DNA of 64,000 nucleotides from an uncultured Alphaproteobacteria bacterium (lineage in GTDB: Bacteria; Pseudomonadota; Alphaproteobacteria; HIMB59; GCA-002718135). Positions 17,083-26,565 of the stretch are shown here, piece after piece; the first letter of the stretch is position 1; each line of letters begins with the position of its first letter. The notes below the pieces were generated by a model that was given only the letters and a program-made list of their open reading frames with translations, made no database searches and was not told the DNA's origin. The DNA lies in the NCBI GenBank assembly GCA_902522865.1, contig CABYXC010000005.1:7501-71500 (forward strand), given 5' to 3'. The translations under genes and the position numbers were made by a program.

Positions 17083-17963
17083 AATATAAAGTTTGTTCTA
17101 TGTGTAGTTCAGAGAACTACAAAATTTTAAGAACAAAAGATTATAATAGAGGGAATTCTAATAAAATATATGAATATTCTCAATGCTATAATTGTTCTTT
17201 GATTAGCATAATTGATACAAATATTGGCTTGGATCATTACTATAAAAGTAGTTTAAGTCCTTTTGATTTGACTGATAAGAAATTCAATAAAATTTTAAAA
17301 AAAAATATATATTTCTTAAAATATTTTAATAAATTTCTAAATAATGGAAATATTTTGGAAATAGGTCCTGGCTTTGGTTATTTCTCTCTTCTATTAAAAC
17401 AAAATAATTTTAATATAGATATAATTGAGCAAGATCATGATTTATGTCAATTTTATAAAACAAAATTAAATTTTAAAAATATAAAAGAAGATGATATTTT
17501 TAATGCTAAACTTACAAATGATAAATATGACGCTGTAGTTGCTTGGCAGGTTATTGAGCATCTTAAATATCCTGATGAATGGATCTTAAAAATTCGAGAC
17601 TCTATTAAAACAAAAGGGTATTTTTTTCTTTCAACACCCAATGCTTCATCTTTTCAATTTAAGATTATGAAATCATTATGGCCCCATATTGATACACCAA
17701 GACATCAATTTATTTACACCCCTGATCTTATAAAAAATATTATGGAAAAAAATAATTTTACTTTAGTAAACATCAATTGGGGTATTGATACTATTTTGTG
17801 GAATCGTTTTGGTTGGATATCTTTTGTAAAAAATACCTTGAATATTAAAAATAAAATATTTAATAAAATATTAGGAAATTTATTATTTTTGTTATTTTTT
17901 CCTCTTGAATCTATTCCTGGTTATGGGTCCAGCTTTATTCAAGTTTATAAAAAAAATATATGA
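17079..17963 (+). CDS. SAM-dependent methyltransferase with N-terminal zinc-ribbon-like cysteines
   Basis: The 294 residues start with two CxxC pairs (Cys6/Cys9 and Cys36/Cys39), suggesting a small zinc-binding module. A class I methyltransferase domain follows, with NILEIGPGFGYFSLLL, then VVAWQVIEHLKYPDEW and FFLSTPNASSF. This arrangement is common in Methyltransf_23 proteins of polysaccharide loci. The acceptor is unknown. It overlaps the genes on both sides by 4 bases, so it is probably co-translated with the preceding glycosyltransferase and the following SDR. Confidence 0.82.
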   Translation: MKYKVCSMCSSENYKILRTKDYNRGNSNKIYEYSQCYNCSLISIIDTNIGLDHYYKSSLSPFDLTDKKFNKILKKNIYFLKYFNKFLNNGNILEIGPGFGYFSLLLKQNNFNIDIIEQDHDLCQFYKTKLNFKNIKEDDIFNAKLTNDKYDAVVAWQVIEHLKYPDEWILKIRDSIKTKGYFFLSTPNASSFQFKIMKSLWPHIDTPRHQFIYTPDLIKNIMEKNNFTLVNINWGIDTILWNRFGWISFVKNTLNIKNKIFNKILGNLLFLLFFPLESIPGYGSSFIQVYKKNI

Positions 17964-18853
17964 ATAGAATATTAGTTACTGGAAGTGAGAGCTTCATTGG
18001 AAAGGAACTCATTTTAGCTTTAAAGAAAAAAAATTTTTATGTTTTTGGTATAGATAAAATAAAAAAAACAAAATTTACTAATTTATCTATAAATATAAAT
18101 TCTAAAAAAATTAGTGATGTTATTATTAAACATAAAATTAATACCATTTTTCATTTGGCTGCTATTAGTAGAGACATTGATTGTAAAAAAAATGTATATA
18201 ATACGTTTAAATCAAACGTAATGGGCACACTAAATTTAATTGAAATTGCAAAGAATAATAATATCAAAAACTTTATTTTTGCCTCATCTGAATGGGTTTA
18301 TGATACTTTTGAATTAAATAAAGAAAAAAGAGAAGATGCTTCAATTAATATTAATGAACTTTCATCTGAATATGCTCTTTCCAAATTAGTATCTGAAAAT
18401 AATCTCAGACAATTTTATAATACATATAAAAAAATCAATATCACTATATTAAGATTTGGTATCATTTATGGTAATAGAAATAATAACTGGTCTGCTGTAG
18501 AAAGTTTGTTTGTGAAAGTAAAAAATGATGAGCTTATTACAGTTGGTTCATATAAGACTGCAAGAAGATTTATTCATGTAAAAGATATTTGCTCTGGTTT
18601 AATTGCTGCCTTAAAAGTGAGAGGATTTAATATTATTAATCTTCAAGGAAAAAAATTAATTTCTTTACTTGATATTGTAAATCATTCGTCAAAAATATTA
18701 AATAAAAGTTATAAAATAAAACAACTGGATAAAAATAATCCTAGTATCCGAAAAATTTCAAATATTAAATCAAAAAAAATTCTAAATTGGCAGCCTAAAA
18801 TAACTATATCAGTAGGTTTAAAAATGTTAAATACCTTTTTGAAAAATGACTAA
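17960..18853 (+). CDS. NAD-dependent epimerase/dehydratase with an atypical glycine motif
   Basis: This extended SDR of 297 residues has HLAAISRDIDC, FASSEWVYD and the catalytic YALSK, with RRFIHVKDI in the substrate domain. Its N-terminal cofactor loop reads TGSESFIGKEL, so the middle glycine of the usual GxxGxxG is a serine. NAD binding is probably kept but may be altered. The substrate is unknown. It overlaps the transketolase N-terminal gene by 8 bases, which suggests that both act on one sugar pathway. Confidence 0.8.
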   Translation: MNRILVTGSESFIGKELILALKKKNFYVFGIDKIKKTKFTNLSININSKKISDVIIKHKINTIFHLAAISRDIDCKKNVYNTFKSNVMGTLNLIEIAKNNNIKNFIFASSEWVYDTFELNKEKREDASININELSSEYALSKLVSENNLRQFYNTYKKINITILRFGIIYGNRNNNWSAVESLFVKVKNDELITVGSYKTARRFIHVKDICSGLIAALKVRGFNIINLQGKKLISLLDIVNHSSKILNKSYKIKQLDKNNPSIRKISNIKSKKILNWQPKITISVGLKMLNTFLKND

Positions 18854-19643
18854 CATTGTTGATCCTGTAGAAGTAAGAAAAACAATAATTGAAATTCTTT
18901 TTAAATCAAAAGCAAGTCATTTAGGAACTAATATGTCAGCAGTTGAAAGCTTAATTTCAATTTATTCATCAATTAATATAAATGAAATATTGTCCAATTC
19001 TATTAATCGGTCGAGAGTATTTGTATCTAAAGGACATTGTTCAGCTGCAACTTGCTCTGTTCTCTATCACTTTGGTATTATAAAAAAAAGTGATCTTGAA
19101 ACTTATCATCTTGATGATTCTTACCTTGCTGGACATGTAAGTCATGGCGTCCAGGGTATAGAGCATTCAACTGGGGCTTTGGGTCATGGTTTATCCGTCG
19201 CATTAGGTTGTGCAATTGGAATGAGATCAGTAAATAATAAAAACTTAGTTTTAACTTTATGTGGAGATGGTGAAATTCAAGAAGGTTCAATATGGGAGGC
19301 TATAATGTTTGCTCAGCATAAAAAAATTCAAAATTTTGTTATTATTATTGATAATAATAAAATTAGCAGTATCACTGATACCCACAAAGTTATTGATATG
19401 AGGCCAATCAAAAAAAGATTTGAAGGTTTTGGAATGCAAGCTTTTGATGTCGATGGTCATAATACTGAGGAAATTACACTTGCAATCGATAAGATAAAGC
19501 ATTCTAAGTTGCCTGGAGTAATAATAGCTGACACAAAAAAAGGTAAAGACATACCATTTGCAGAAAATGAACCTATTTGGCACTATAGAAATTTAGATGT
19601 TGAACATTATGAAAAAGCACTACATCACTTAAATTCATTATAA
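18846..19643 (+). CDS. Transketolase, N-terminal (TPP-binding) subunit
   Basis: The 265 residues correspond to the first half of a transketolase. Features are SKGHCSAATCSVLYHFG, GSLG-type HSTGALGHGLSVALGCAIG, and the TPP/Mg motif GDGEIQEGSIWEA continuing to IIDNN. It ends before the pyrimidine-binding domain, which the next gene encodes four bases later, so this is a genuine two-subunit enzyme and not a broken gene. Split transketolases of this type occur in polysaccharide and secondary-metabolite loci. Here it may make sedoheptulose 7-phosphate for heptose synthesis, or transfer a two-carbon unit to a sugar. Confidence 0.92.
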   Translation: MTNIVDPVEVRKTIIEILFKSKASHLGTNMSAVESLISIYSSININEILSNSINRSRVFVSKGHCSAATCSVLYHFGIIKKSDLETYHLDDSYLAGHVSHGVQGIEHSTGALGHGLSVALGCAIGMRSVNNKNLVLTLCGDGEIQEGSIWEAIMFAQHKKIQNFVIIIDNNKISSITDTHKVIDMRPIKKRFEGFGMQAFDVDGHNTEEITLAIDKIKHSKLPGVIIADTKKGKDIPFAENEPIWHYRNLDVEHYEKALHHLNSL

Positions 19644-19647
19644 TCTT

Positions 19648-20526
19648 ATGCGAGCTAAAATAATAGAAATACTTTTTGAAAAAATGAAGGAAGATGATAA
19701 AATTTTTTTTCTCACAGCCGATATGGGAATCAATATGGTAGAAAAATTTGAAGAACATTTTTCAAACCGTTTCTTAAATGTAGGCATTGCAGAACAAAAT
19801 CTGATTGGCATAAGTGCTGGACTAGCAAATATGGGCTTTAAACCTTTTGCATATACTATCTCTAATTTTGCAATAACAAGATGCCTTGAACAAATTAGAA
19901 ATGACATTGTTATTCACAAGTATCCAGTAACTATCATGGGAACTTCTACTGGTTTTGATAATGCCCCTCTTGGACCGACCCACCATATTATTGATGAATG
20001 GGGAACTCTTAGGGGTATTCCTGGTATTGATATATATTGTCCATGTAGCATTCAATATGCTTCGAATATTTTAGATAATGTAATCAAGAATAATTCACCG
20101 GCCTATATAAGAATACCAAAAGGGCAACCCAATATTAAAAAAAGTGAAAAAGATTTATATTTTTCAAAAGGTACTGAGAATGAAAAAATATTAATATCTT
20201 ATGGACCTATTGGTATGAATTGCCTTGAAGTACAAAAGATTAATACTAAAATTAATGTTCTATTACTAAATAAACTTCATCCTTTAAATTCAGATCAAAT
20301 ATTGAATTATATAAATAAATTTAAAAAAATTTGGGTAGTAGAAGATCATTTTCCTCAAAATGGAATATTTAATTCTATTTGTGAGATAATTGCAAAAAAT
20401 AGGATTGTAAAAGATGTTAAGTCAATAGCGCCCAGTGATTATACCCTTAAAGTAGGAAATTCACCAAATTATTTTTGGTCAAAATATTCTTTAGATGTCG
20501 AGGGAATTATTTCTTTGATAGCATAG
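19648..20526 (+). CDS. Transketolase, C-terminal (pyrimidine-binding) subunit
   Basis: The 292 residues match the second half of transketolase: MRAKIIEILFEKMK, then RFLNVGIAEQNLIGISAGLA with the catalytic glutamate in the IAEQN motif. TGFDNAPLGPTHH and AYIRIPKGQP complete the central domain, and a C-terminal domain around VLLLNKLHPL follows. It pairs with the preceding subunit to form the active site. A 38-base gap with two TATAAT copies follows. Confidence 0.92.
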   Translation: MRAKIIEILFEKMKEDDKIFFLTADMGINMVEKFEEHFSNRFLNVGIAEQNLIGISAGLANMGFKPFAYTISNFAITRCLEQIRNDIVIHKYPVTIMGTSTGFDNAPLGPTHHIIDEWGTLRGIPGIDIYCPCSIQYASNILDNVIKNNSPAYIRIPKGQPNIKKSEKDLYFSKGTENEKILISYGPIGMNCLEVQKINTKINVLLLNKLHPLNSDQILNYINKFKKIWVVEDHFPQNGIFNSICEIIAKNRIVKDVKSIAPSDYTLKVGNSPNYFWSKYSLDVEGIISLIA

Positions 20527-20544
20527 CCTTATTACAAAATATAT

Positions 20545-20556
20545 TATAATTATAAT
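20545..20556 (+). promoter_or_regulatory. Tandem TATAAT sequences, possible internal -10 element
   Basis: Two adjacent TATAAT hexamers lie in the 38-base gap before the gene at 20565, the widest gap in the whole + strand island. No convincing -35 box is visible 16-18 bases upstream. In such AT-rich DNA this can arise by chance, so it is only a candidate internal promoter. Confidence 0.25.
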
Positions 20557-20564
20557 TTAACTAA

Positions 20565-21476
20565 ATGAATAAAAATATTTTACTCACTGGCTCAAGTGGA
20601 TTTATAGGAAATAGTTTGAAAAACTACCTTATAAACAAAGGTTATAATATAATATCATTAAATATAAGATCATGTGAGACAGATAAAATTTTTTTGGATA
20701 AATTAAATAATGAAATTATTTTTAATAAAATAAATTTAGATAGTAAAAGTATTTATGCTTTGGTGCATGTTGGTTGGGGTCATACAGATAACCCTTGGTC
20801 AAATTATCACTTGCAAGAAAATGTAAGAAATTCAAAACTTCTTTTTGATTTTGCAAAAAAACTTCATATTAAAAAAGTAATTTTTTGTGGTTCTATGAAT
20901 GAATATGGAGATATTACTGGTCCAATTAGTGAAGAAAGTGTACCAGGTAAAATAGAAACTGATTATGCTAAAGCTAAATCCCTTGTTACTAGTTACGGTA
21001 CTGAGCTTTATAAAAATACGATAACAGATTTTTTTACTGTAAGACCATTTTATGTATATGGTAATGTCTTTAACAAAAAATCACTTATTAATCAATTGAT
21101 AGATAGTTATTACAATAATACAATTATGAAAATGGGTTCATGTAAAGCTTTTAGAGATTACGTATATGTTGATGATGTTGTAAGATTATTTTATTTAATA
21201 TTACATAATAAAGAAATTGAAACTGGTATTTATAATATTGGATATGGAGAATGTATAACAGTAAAAGAGTTTGTAGAAAATTTTTGGTTTCAATTGGGTG
21301 GAAATAAAAAGAATTTAAGTTTTGGTGCTATATCAGATAGAAAAGAACAGGTACAACCTCGGTCTTTTTCTAGTAATTTAAAAATAAATAAAAACTTTAA
21401 TTGGCAACCAGAGATAAATTTAAAAAATGGATTAAAATTAATGACTGATGAAATAAAAAAAGATAAATTTAAATGA
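20565..21476 (+). CDS. NAD-dependent sugar-nucleotide reductase/epimerase (short SDR, paralogue 2)
   Basis: The 303 residues show LLTGSSGFIGNSL, HVGWGHTDNPWSNYH, FCGSMNEYG, the catalytic YAKAK, RPFYVYGNVF and RDYVYVDDV. These motifs link it to the SDR genes at 14206 and 26562. The family includes 4-keto-6-deoxyhexose reductases of the RfbJ type, so reduction of a CDP-4-keto sugar is possible. The exact substrate cannot be stated. It is the first gene after the split transketolase and overlaps the next gene by 4 bases. Confidence 0.82.
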   Translation: MNKNILLTGSSGFIGNSLKNYLINKGYNIISLNIRSCETDKIFLDKLNNEIIFNKINLDSKSIYALVHVGWGHTDNPWSNYHLQENVRNSKLLFDFAKKLHIKKVIFCGSMNEYGDITGPISEESVPGKIETDYAKAKSLVTSYGTELYKNTITDFFTVRPFYVYGNVFNKKSLINQLIDSYYNNTIMKMGSCKAFRDYVYVDDVVRLFYLILHNKEIETGIYNIGYGECITVKEFVENFWFQLGGNKKNLSFGAISDRKEQVQPRSFSSNLKINKNFNWQPEINLKNGLKLMTDEIKKDKFK

Positions 21477-22678
21477 AAAGAATTTTAAATTTTAAATTTT
21501 TAAATTATTTTGGGATATCGATTATTAATATTGATTTTTTATTATATTTAACGCACTACAAATGGGTATTTAAAATTTTTAAAGTTCCTTATTTTAAAAT
21601 CAATTTTTTAACATCAGATATAAATGTAATTGATTTAAATATTATTGATAGAATAAATAAATCCTATTCAAGATGTTTATCAAGTAATACTCAAAATATT
21701 AGTGAGCTGTGGCAGTATGGTTTAAAAAAATATTATAATGAAATCCATGACTCTATTTTAAATAAAAACAATACTTTAAAATTATTTAATAATATGTTTC
21801 GGTCTAAATTTATATATGGTTTAGCATCAGGTGACTTAGTAAAAAATACTAACTCATATATAGGTAAGAGAATCTGGAATTTAAAATATATTGATAATAT
21901 TATATCTTTGTCAGCTTATTTAGGTTGTTCCCGATATGAATCTCCTCAGCAAGGAGATTATGCAAAATATTCTGCTAATGAAATTAAACAAATAATTATT
22001 GCAATCGAAAATAAAATTAAAACTAACATTTCTTTCCCAAATATTGGCAGTCCCTATGGTATTTTTATTAATAATAAACTTTTGACAATAGAAGATTTAG
22101 AGCATTTATATGCTGCACTCAGAATTAAAGAGTATTTAAATTCTTTAGGATTATTGAAGAATTCAAATAAATTAAATTTCTTAGAAATCGGCGGAGGATA
22201 TGGCGGTCTTTGTAGGTGGCTTAATATAATTTTAAAAAAAAACATTAAAACTTACACTATAGTAGATTTACCACTAATTACACAAATACAAGCTTTTTTT
22301 CTTTCAAATTATTTTAATAAAAATGAAGTATCTTTTCCTTATGAAGCTTATAAATTAGAAGCTAAAATAAGATTAATGTCTAATAATGAATATATTCAAG
22401 ATAATGAAAATGATTACAATGTAGTTTTAAATCAAAATAGCATGCCTGAAATGACTGATAAGATTGTTGAAGAATACATTAATAAAATATCAAATCATAA
22501 TTTAAGTTGCTTTATTAGCTTTAATCATGAAGCTATTAGTAAGCACTTCAATCAAAAACAAGTTTCTGTAAATGAAATATGTAATCAGAATCCTAAAATG
22601 AATTTGTTATTTAGAAATCCATCCTTTATGAGAAATGGATATCTAGAGGAAGTTTACAATTTGAAAAAAAATAAATAA
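21473..22678 (+). CDS. Putative sugar O-methyltransferase
   Basis: The 401 residues include NFLEIGGGYGGLCRWL as the SAM-binding motif at about 235-250, YTIVDLPLITQIQAFFLSNY as the characteristic following segment, and VVLNQNSMPEM before the last strand. This pattern is that of the putative sugar O-methyltransferase family seen in O-antigen loci (NanM-like). A long N-terminal region of about 200 residues precedes the catalytic domain and contains no motif I recognise. It overlaps the following glycosyltransferase gene by one base. Confidence 0.78.
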   Translation: MKRILNFKFLNYFGISIINIDFLLYLTHYKWVFKIFKVPYFKINFLTSDINVIDLNIIDRINKSYSRCLSSNTQNISELWQYGLKKYYNEIHDSILNKNNTLKLFNNMFRSKFIYGLASGDLVKNTNSYIGKRIWNLKYIDNIISLSAYLGCSRYESPQQGDYAKYSANEIKQIIIAIENKIKTNISFPNIGSPYGIFINNKLLTIEDLEHLYAALRIKEYLNSLGLLKNSNKLNFLEIGGGYGGLCRWLNIILKKNIKTYTIVDLPLITQIQAFFLSNYFNKNEVSFPYEAYKLEAKIRLMSNNEYIQDNENDYNVVLNQNSMPEMTDKIVEEYINKISNHNLSCFISFNHEAISKHFNQKQVSVNEICNQNPKMNLLFRNPSFMRNGYLEEVYNLKKNK

Positions 22679-23790
22679 TGAGATTTTCAATTTTAATACC
22701 ATCTAAGAATGGAGAAAATTATATTGAGAATTGTATTAAGTCAGTTATTGATCAAGATTTTGAAGATTATGAAATTATAATTGGAGATAACAATAACAAT
22801 AAATTTTTTAAAGATGTTCTATCAAAATATTTAAATAATAATAAAATTAAAGTTATTAATCATAACAGGGATATTTCTGTTACTGAAAACTGGAAGTCTT
22901 GTCTTGATGCCTCAAACGGAGATTATATTATAATGCTTGGAGATGATGATTGTTTACTTCCAAATGCTCTTAGTAAAATAGATAATATAATAAACATAAA
23001 TAATAAACCAGAATGTCTTAGTTTTAATGGTATTAGTTTTTATTCTGCAAATTCTTTTGAAGATATTGAATTTGGTGCTTATAAAAGTAACTTTTTTGAT
23101 TATACAAGATACAAAATTTTAGAGGGCTGGCTTTCAAAAAAACAATGTATTAAGATAGTAAATAAAATGTATAATTTTGAAAATTATCTTCCTTTAAATA
23201 TGCAACCACATGTAATTTCAAAGTTGGCTATAACAAGAATTAAAAAGAGTATTTATCAACCTCCTTTTCCAGACCATTATGCATTAAACGCGCTGTTGTT
23301 AACATCATCAAACTGGTATATATCATATCAAAAGATTGTAGCAGTAGGAATATCAAACAAATCATTTGGTCATTATTACTTTAATTCTAAATCTTCTGAA
23401 GGTCTAAGATATTTAGGTTTAAAAATTAATTTTAATAATCAAATTGATGGATCAATTCTAAATACATGCATGATGATTTGGTTACAGAATATTAAAAAGG
23501 ATTTCTCATCATATTTATTTAAGACTAAAGTTAAAAGAAAAACTTATTTATATAGACAAGTTTTTTTCATGATTTCTGGTTTTATTAAAAAAGATATTAC
23601 TTTTTGGGTATTAGGTAGTTTTTTTGTTAACTTAAGAATTTATGATAAGTTATTATTATTAATTTTACCTTTTCATTTAAATATAATTAAAAAAGGATTA
23701 GAAAAAATCTTCTTAAGTAATAAAAAAGATATTATTAAACTTCAAACAAAAATGAATATTTTTGAATTTACTAGAAAAAATAATTTTTAA
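22678..23790 (+). CDS. GT2 glycosyltransferase
   Basis: The 370 residues begin RFSILIPSKNGENYIENCI, with EIIIGDNNNN in the nucleotide-binding position and IIMLGDDDCLLPNAL as the metal-binding DDD motif, which is typical of family 2 inverting transferases. The C-terminal part is basic and has moderately hydrophobic stretches but no clear membrane anchor. It adds an unknown sugar to the repeat unit. It sits between an O-methyltransferase and an epimerase with essentially no spacing. Confidence 0.87.
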   Translation: MRFSILIPSKNGENYIENCIKSVIDQDFEDYEIIIGDNNNNKFFKDVLSKYLNNNKIKVINHNRDISVTENWKSCLDASNGDYIIMLGDDDCLLPNALSKIDNIININNKPECLSFNGISFYSANSFEDIEFGAYKSNFFDYTRYKILEGWLSKKQCIKIVNKMYNFENYLPLNMQPHVISKLAITRIKKSIYQPPFPDHYALNALLLTSSNWYISYQKIVAVGISNKSFGHYYFNSKSSEGLRYLGLKINFNNQIDGSILNTCMMIWLQNIKKDFSSYLFKTKVKRKTYLYRQVFFMISGFIKKDITFWVLGSFFVNLRIYDKLLLLILPFHLNIIKKGLEKIFLSNKKDIIKLQTKMNIFEFTRKNNF

Positions 23791-24822
23791 ATGAAAATTC
23801 TTATTACTGGAGATAAGGGATACATTGGAAGTATTTTAGTTAAATATTTGCACGACTTTAATTATGAAGTCTTTGGTTTTGATACATGTTTTTTCGAAAT
23901 GTGTAATCTTTCTCAACCTTTTAATAGATATTATTCAATTAAGAAAGATATAAGAGACCTTCAAGGAAGTGATATAAATAGTGCAGATGCAGTAATTCAT
24001 TTAGCTGCGCTTTCAAATGATCCTCTTGGAGAACTAAAATCTGGAATTACAGAAGAAATCAATAGAGATGCTTCTATTAGAGTAGCTGAAATAGCAAAAA
24101 AGAATAAAGTAAAAAAATTTATTTATATGTCTTCTCAAAGTATGTACGGTATTTCTGATAGCTCTAATGAGCTTGATGAGTATAAAAGTGAAAAAAATCC
24201 TTTAACAGCTTATGCAAAAACTAAATGGGAAGCTGAACAAGAAATAAACAGATTAGCAGATCATAACTTCACAGTTGTTAGTTTAAGACCTTCTACTGTT
24301 TTTGGTGTAAGTCCTAGAATTAGAACTGACATTGTATTTAACAATTTAATTGCAAGTGCTTTCACTACTAAAAAAATTATAATAAAGAGTGACGGTACTC
24401 CTTTCAGACCTATTATACATGTGCAAGATGTATGTAATGCAGTAAGAGCTGTATTAATAGCTCCAGATAAACTGGTAAATAAAAGAGCTTTTAACATAGG
24501 GATAAAAAATGGTAATTATACTGTAAGAATGTTAGCTGAAAAGGTAAAAAAAAATATAAAAGGATCCTCCCTCTTTTTTTCTGGGGAGCATGGAAATGAC
24601 AGTCGTACTTATAAAGTATCTTTTAAAAGAATATTGACAGAGTTAAATAATTTATATGATCCAATATGGGATTTAAGCAAGGGTGCTAATGAATTAATAA
24701 ATTTTTTTAATAAAATAAAGTTTAAAAAAGAGGATCTAAATGGGTATAAGACAAATAGACTAAATATGCTAAATAAACTTATTAAAGAAGGAAAAATTAA
24801 TGATAAATTCAGATGGCTATGA
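23791..24822 (+). CDS. NAD-dependent epimerase/dehydratase associated with sugar C-methyltransferase
   Basis: This extended SDR of 343 residues has LITGDKGYIGSIL, HLAALSNDPLGELK, YMSSQSMYG, the catalytic YAKTK, and RPIIHVQDV. The ALSNDPLG variant is common in SDR enzymes encoded beside novU-type sugar C-methyltransferases, and here the next gene is such a methyltransferase, overlapping by 23 bases. A reasonable inference is that it reduces or epimerises the C-methylated 4-keto sugar. The nucleotide carrier is probably CDP, as rfbF and rfbG are in the same island. Confidence 0.84.
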   Translation: MKILITGDKGYIGSILVKYLHDFNYEVFGFDTCFFEMCNLSQPFNRYYSIKKDIRDLQGSDINSADAVIHLAALSNDPLGELKSGITEEINRDASIRVAEIAKKNKVKKFIYMSSQSMYGISDSSNELDEYKSEKNPLTAYAKTKWEAEQEINRLADHNFTVVSLRPSTVFGVSPRIRTDIVFNNLIASAFTTKKIIIKSDGTPFRPIIHVQDVCNAVRAVLIAPDKLVNKRAFNIGIKNGNYTVRMLAEKVKKNIKGSSLFFSGEHGNDSRTYKVSFKRILTELNNLYDPIWDLSKGANELINFFNKIKFKKEDLNGYKTNRLNMLNKLIKEGKINDKFRWL

Positions 24823-26032
24823 ATCAGGATATTTAAAAATTTCAAATTGCAGAGTATGTGGTTTTTCTGATTTAATCAGCATTTTGAATCTAGGAGAACA
24901 TCCTTTAGCAAATTCACTAAGAAAGGATAATTCAGAAAAAGAAATAAAAATTCCTTTAGAATTGTGTATGTGTAAAAATTGTAAAGTAGCACAGTTAGGT
25001 CATACAGTAGATCCTAAAGTAATGTTTTCAAATTATTTATGGGTAACGGGAACATCAGAGACAACACAAACACATGCTAAAAAATTTTGCAATGATGCAA
25101 AAAAAATTTTAACAAAAACCCCTAAGACGGTACTAGAAATTGCTTCAAATGACGGAACATTCCTTAAACCGTTTAAAGATTTAGGATCTAAAGTATTTGG
25201 AATTGACCCAGCTGAAAATATTGCAGAAATAGCAAATAAAAATAATATTACTACTTTTGTTGACTTTTTCTCAACAGATTCTTTTGAAAAATATAATAGT
25301 ATCATAGGAGATGTTGATTTTATATTTGCAAGAAATGTATTAGCACATGTTCCAAGACCTATGGATTTTTTAGATGGAATACAAAAATTTATGGGCATTA
25401 ACACAGTAGGAGTAGTAGAATTTCACTATAATAAAAAAATTATCGATGAATTGCATTATGACTCAATCTACCATGAGCATTATTTTTATTATTCAATAGA
25501 TAACATAAAGAATATGCTATCTGAAAAAAATTTATTTATTTTTGATGCTATGGAAAGTCCAATTAATAAAGGTAATATGACAATTTATTTTTCTAAACAA
25601 AATAAAAATTATTCAGCTAATCTTAAACGATTAATAAATGAAGAAAATAAAAAAAATATTGAGAATTCTTGGAGTCATTTTGCAGAATTATCAATCGCTC
25701 ATAAAAATAAAGTTAAAGAAATTGTCTCAAAATATAACCAAGTCATTGGTTTTGGTTCTTCCGCAAGAAGCTCAACTTTACTAAATTTTGCCAAAATTAA
25801 TAATAATAATATTAGATTAATAGCAGATAATAATAATTTAAAACATAATAGGTTTACAGCAGGCTCTAATATTAAAATTGTACCTCCTTCTGAGATTAAT
25901 TGGTCAAATGAAAAGGTTGTTTTAGTCTTGGCTTGGAACTTTTTTGAAGAGATTAAGAAGTATTTAATTGAGAACAATTTTAATGGAGTATTAATTAAAC
26001 CTTTTCCGGAGATTGTATCTTACGAAATATGA
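24800..26032 (+). CDS. Sugar-nucleotide C-methyltransferase (NovU/TylC3/TcaB9-like)
   Basis: The 410 residues have the three-part layout of NDP-sugar C-methyltransferases. There is an N-terminal zinc site with Cys17, Cys20, Cys58 and Cys61, around ILNLGEHPLAN. A SAM-binding domain follows with VLEIASNDGTFLKPF and ARNVLAHVPRP. A C-terminal domain contains IGFGSSARSSTLLNF. The catalytic YHEHYFYYS motif is present near residue 220. Members add a methyl group at C3 (or C5) of a 4-keto-6-deoxy sugar nucleotide. With rfbF/rfbG in the island, CDP-4-keto-6-deoxyglucose is the likely starting material. The ATG at 24800 overlaps the previous gene. Confidence 0.92.
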   Translation: MINSDGYESGYLKISNCRVCGFSDLISILNLGEHPLANSLRKDNSEKEIKIPLELCMCKNCKVAQLGHTVDPKVMFSNYLWVTGTSETTQTHAKKFCNDAKKILTKTPKTVLEIASNDGTFLKPFKDLGSKVFGIDPAENIAEIANKNNITTFVDFFSTDSFEKYNSIIGDVDFIFARNVLAHVPRPMDFLDGIQKFMGINTVGVVEFHYNKKIIDELHYDSIYHEHYFYYSIDNIKNMLSEKNLFIFDAMESPINKGNMTIYFSKQNKNYSANLKRLINEENKKNIENSWSHFAELSIAHKNKVKEIVSKYNQVIGFGSSARSSTLLNFAKINNNNIRLIADNNNLKHNRFTAGSNIKIVPPSEINWSNEKVVLVLAWNFFEEIKKYLIENNFNGVLIKPFPEIVSYEI

Positions 26033-26565
26033 TTTTAAAAAAAAAATATTTAGATAACATATTATTATTTAACTCTAAAAAACATAATGATACCAGAGGT
26101 TTTTTTATGAGAACTTATTGTATTAATACTTTCAAAAAATATGGTATTAAAACTAAAATTAATCAGATTAATATCTCACACAATTCTAAAAAGCATACTT
26201 TAAGAGGTTATCATTTCCAAAAAAAACCATATTCTGAAGCAAAAACAATAAGCTGTATTAAAGGTGAAATTTTTTTTTCAGTATTAGACATAGATCCTTT
26301 ATCAAAATTTTATCTTAAAACTTGCAATATGATACTTAATGAAGAGGATAATAAAATTTGCTATGTTCCTAAAGGTTATGCAACTGCATTCTTAACTATG
26401 AAAGATTTTACTGAAGTATTATATCTTATGTCTGATAGTTATAAGCCAGAGTATGGAACAGGTATTCGATATAACGATCCTATAATAAAAGAAAAATGGC
26501 CATGTAAGCCTAAGGTAGTATCGGACAAAGATATGAATTTTGACAATTTTAAAAAAAATAAATGA
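26029..26565 (+). CDS. RmlC-like dTDP/CDP-4-dehydro-6-deoxysugar epimerase
   Basis: This cupin of 178 residues follows the RmlC pattern: NDTRGFFMRTY, then LRGYHFQ with the catalytic His62. GEIFFSVLDIDP and YVPKGYATAFLTM are followed by GIRYNDP. A tyrosine is retained in SDSYKPEY, where RmlC has its catalytic tyrosine. It would epimerise C3 and/or C5 of a 4-keto-6-deoxy sugar nucleotide. No rmlA, rmlB or rmlD genes are visible, so a CDP-linked sugar from rfbG and the C-methyltransferase is a more likely substrate than dTDP-rhamnose precursor. Overlaps both neighbours by 4 bases. Confidence 0.9.
   Translation: MILKKKYLDNILLFNSKKHNDTRGFFMRTYCINTFKKYGIKTKINQINISHNSKKHTLRGYHFQKKPYSEAKTISCIKGEIFFSVLDIDPLSKFYLKTCNMILNEEDNKICYVPKGYATAFLTMKDFTEVLYLMSDSYKPEYGTGIRYNDPIIKEKWPCKPKVVSDKDMNFDNFKKNK

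Noticed and set aside
18846-20526. Frameshifted single transketolase gene
   Set aside because: Each half has its own start and stop, a four-base gap and family-typical ends, as in known two-subunit transketolases.
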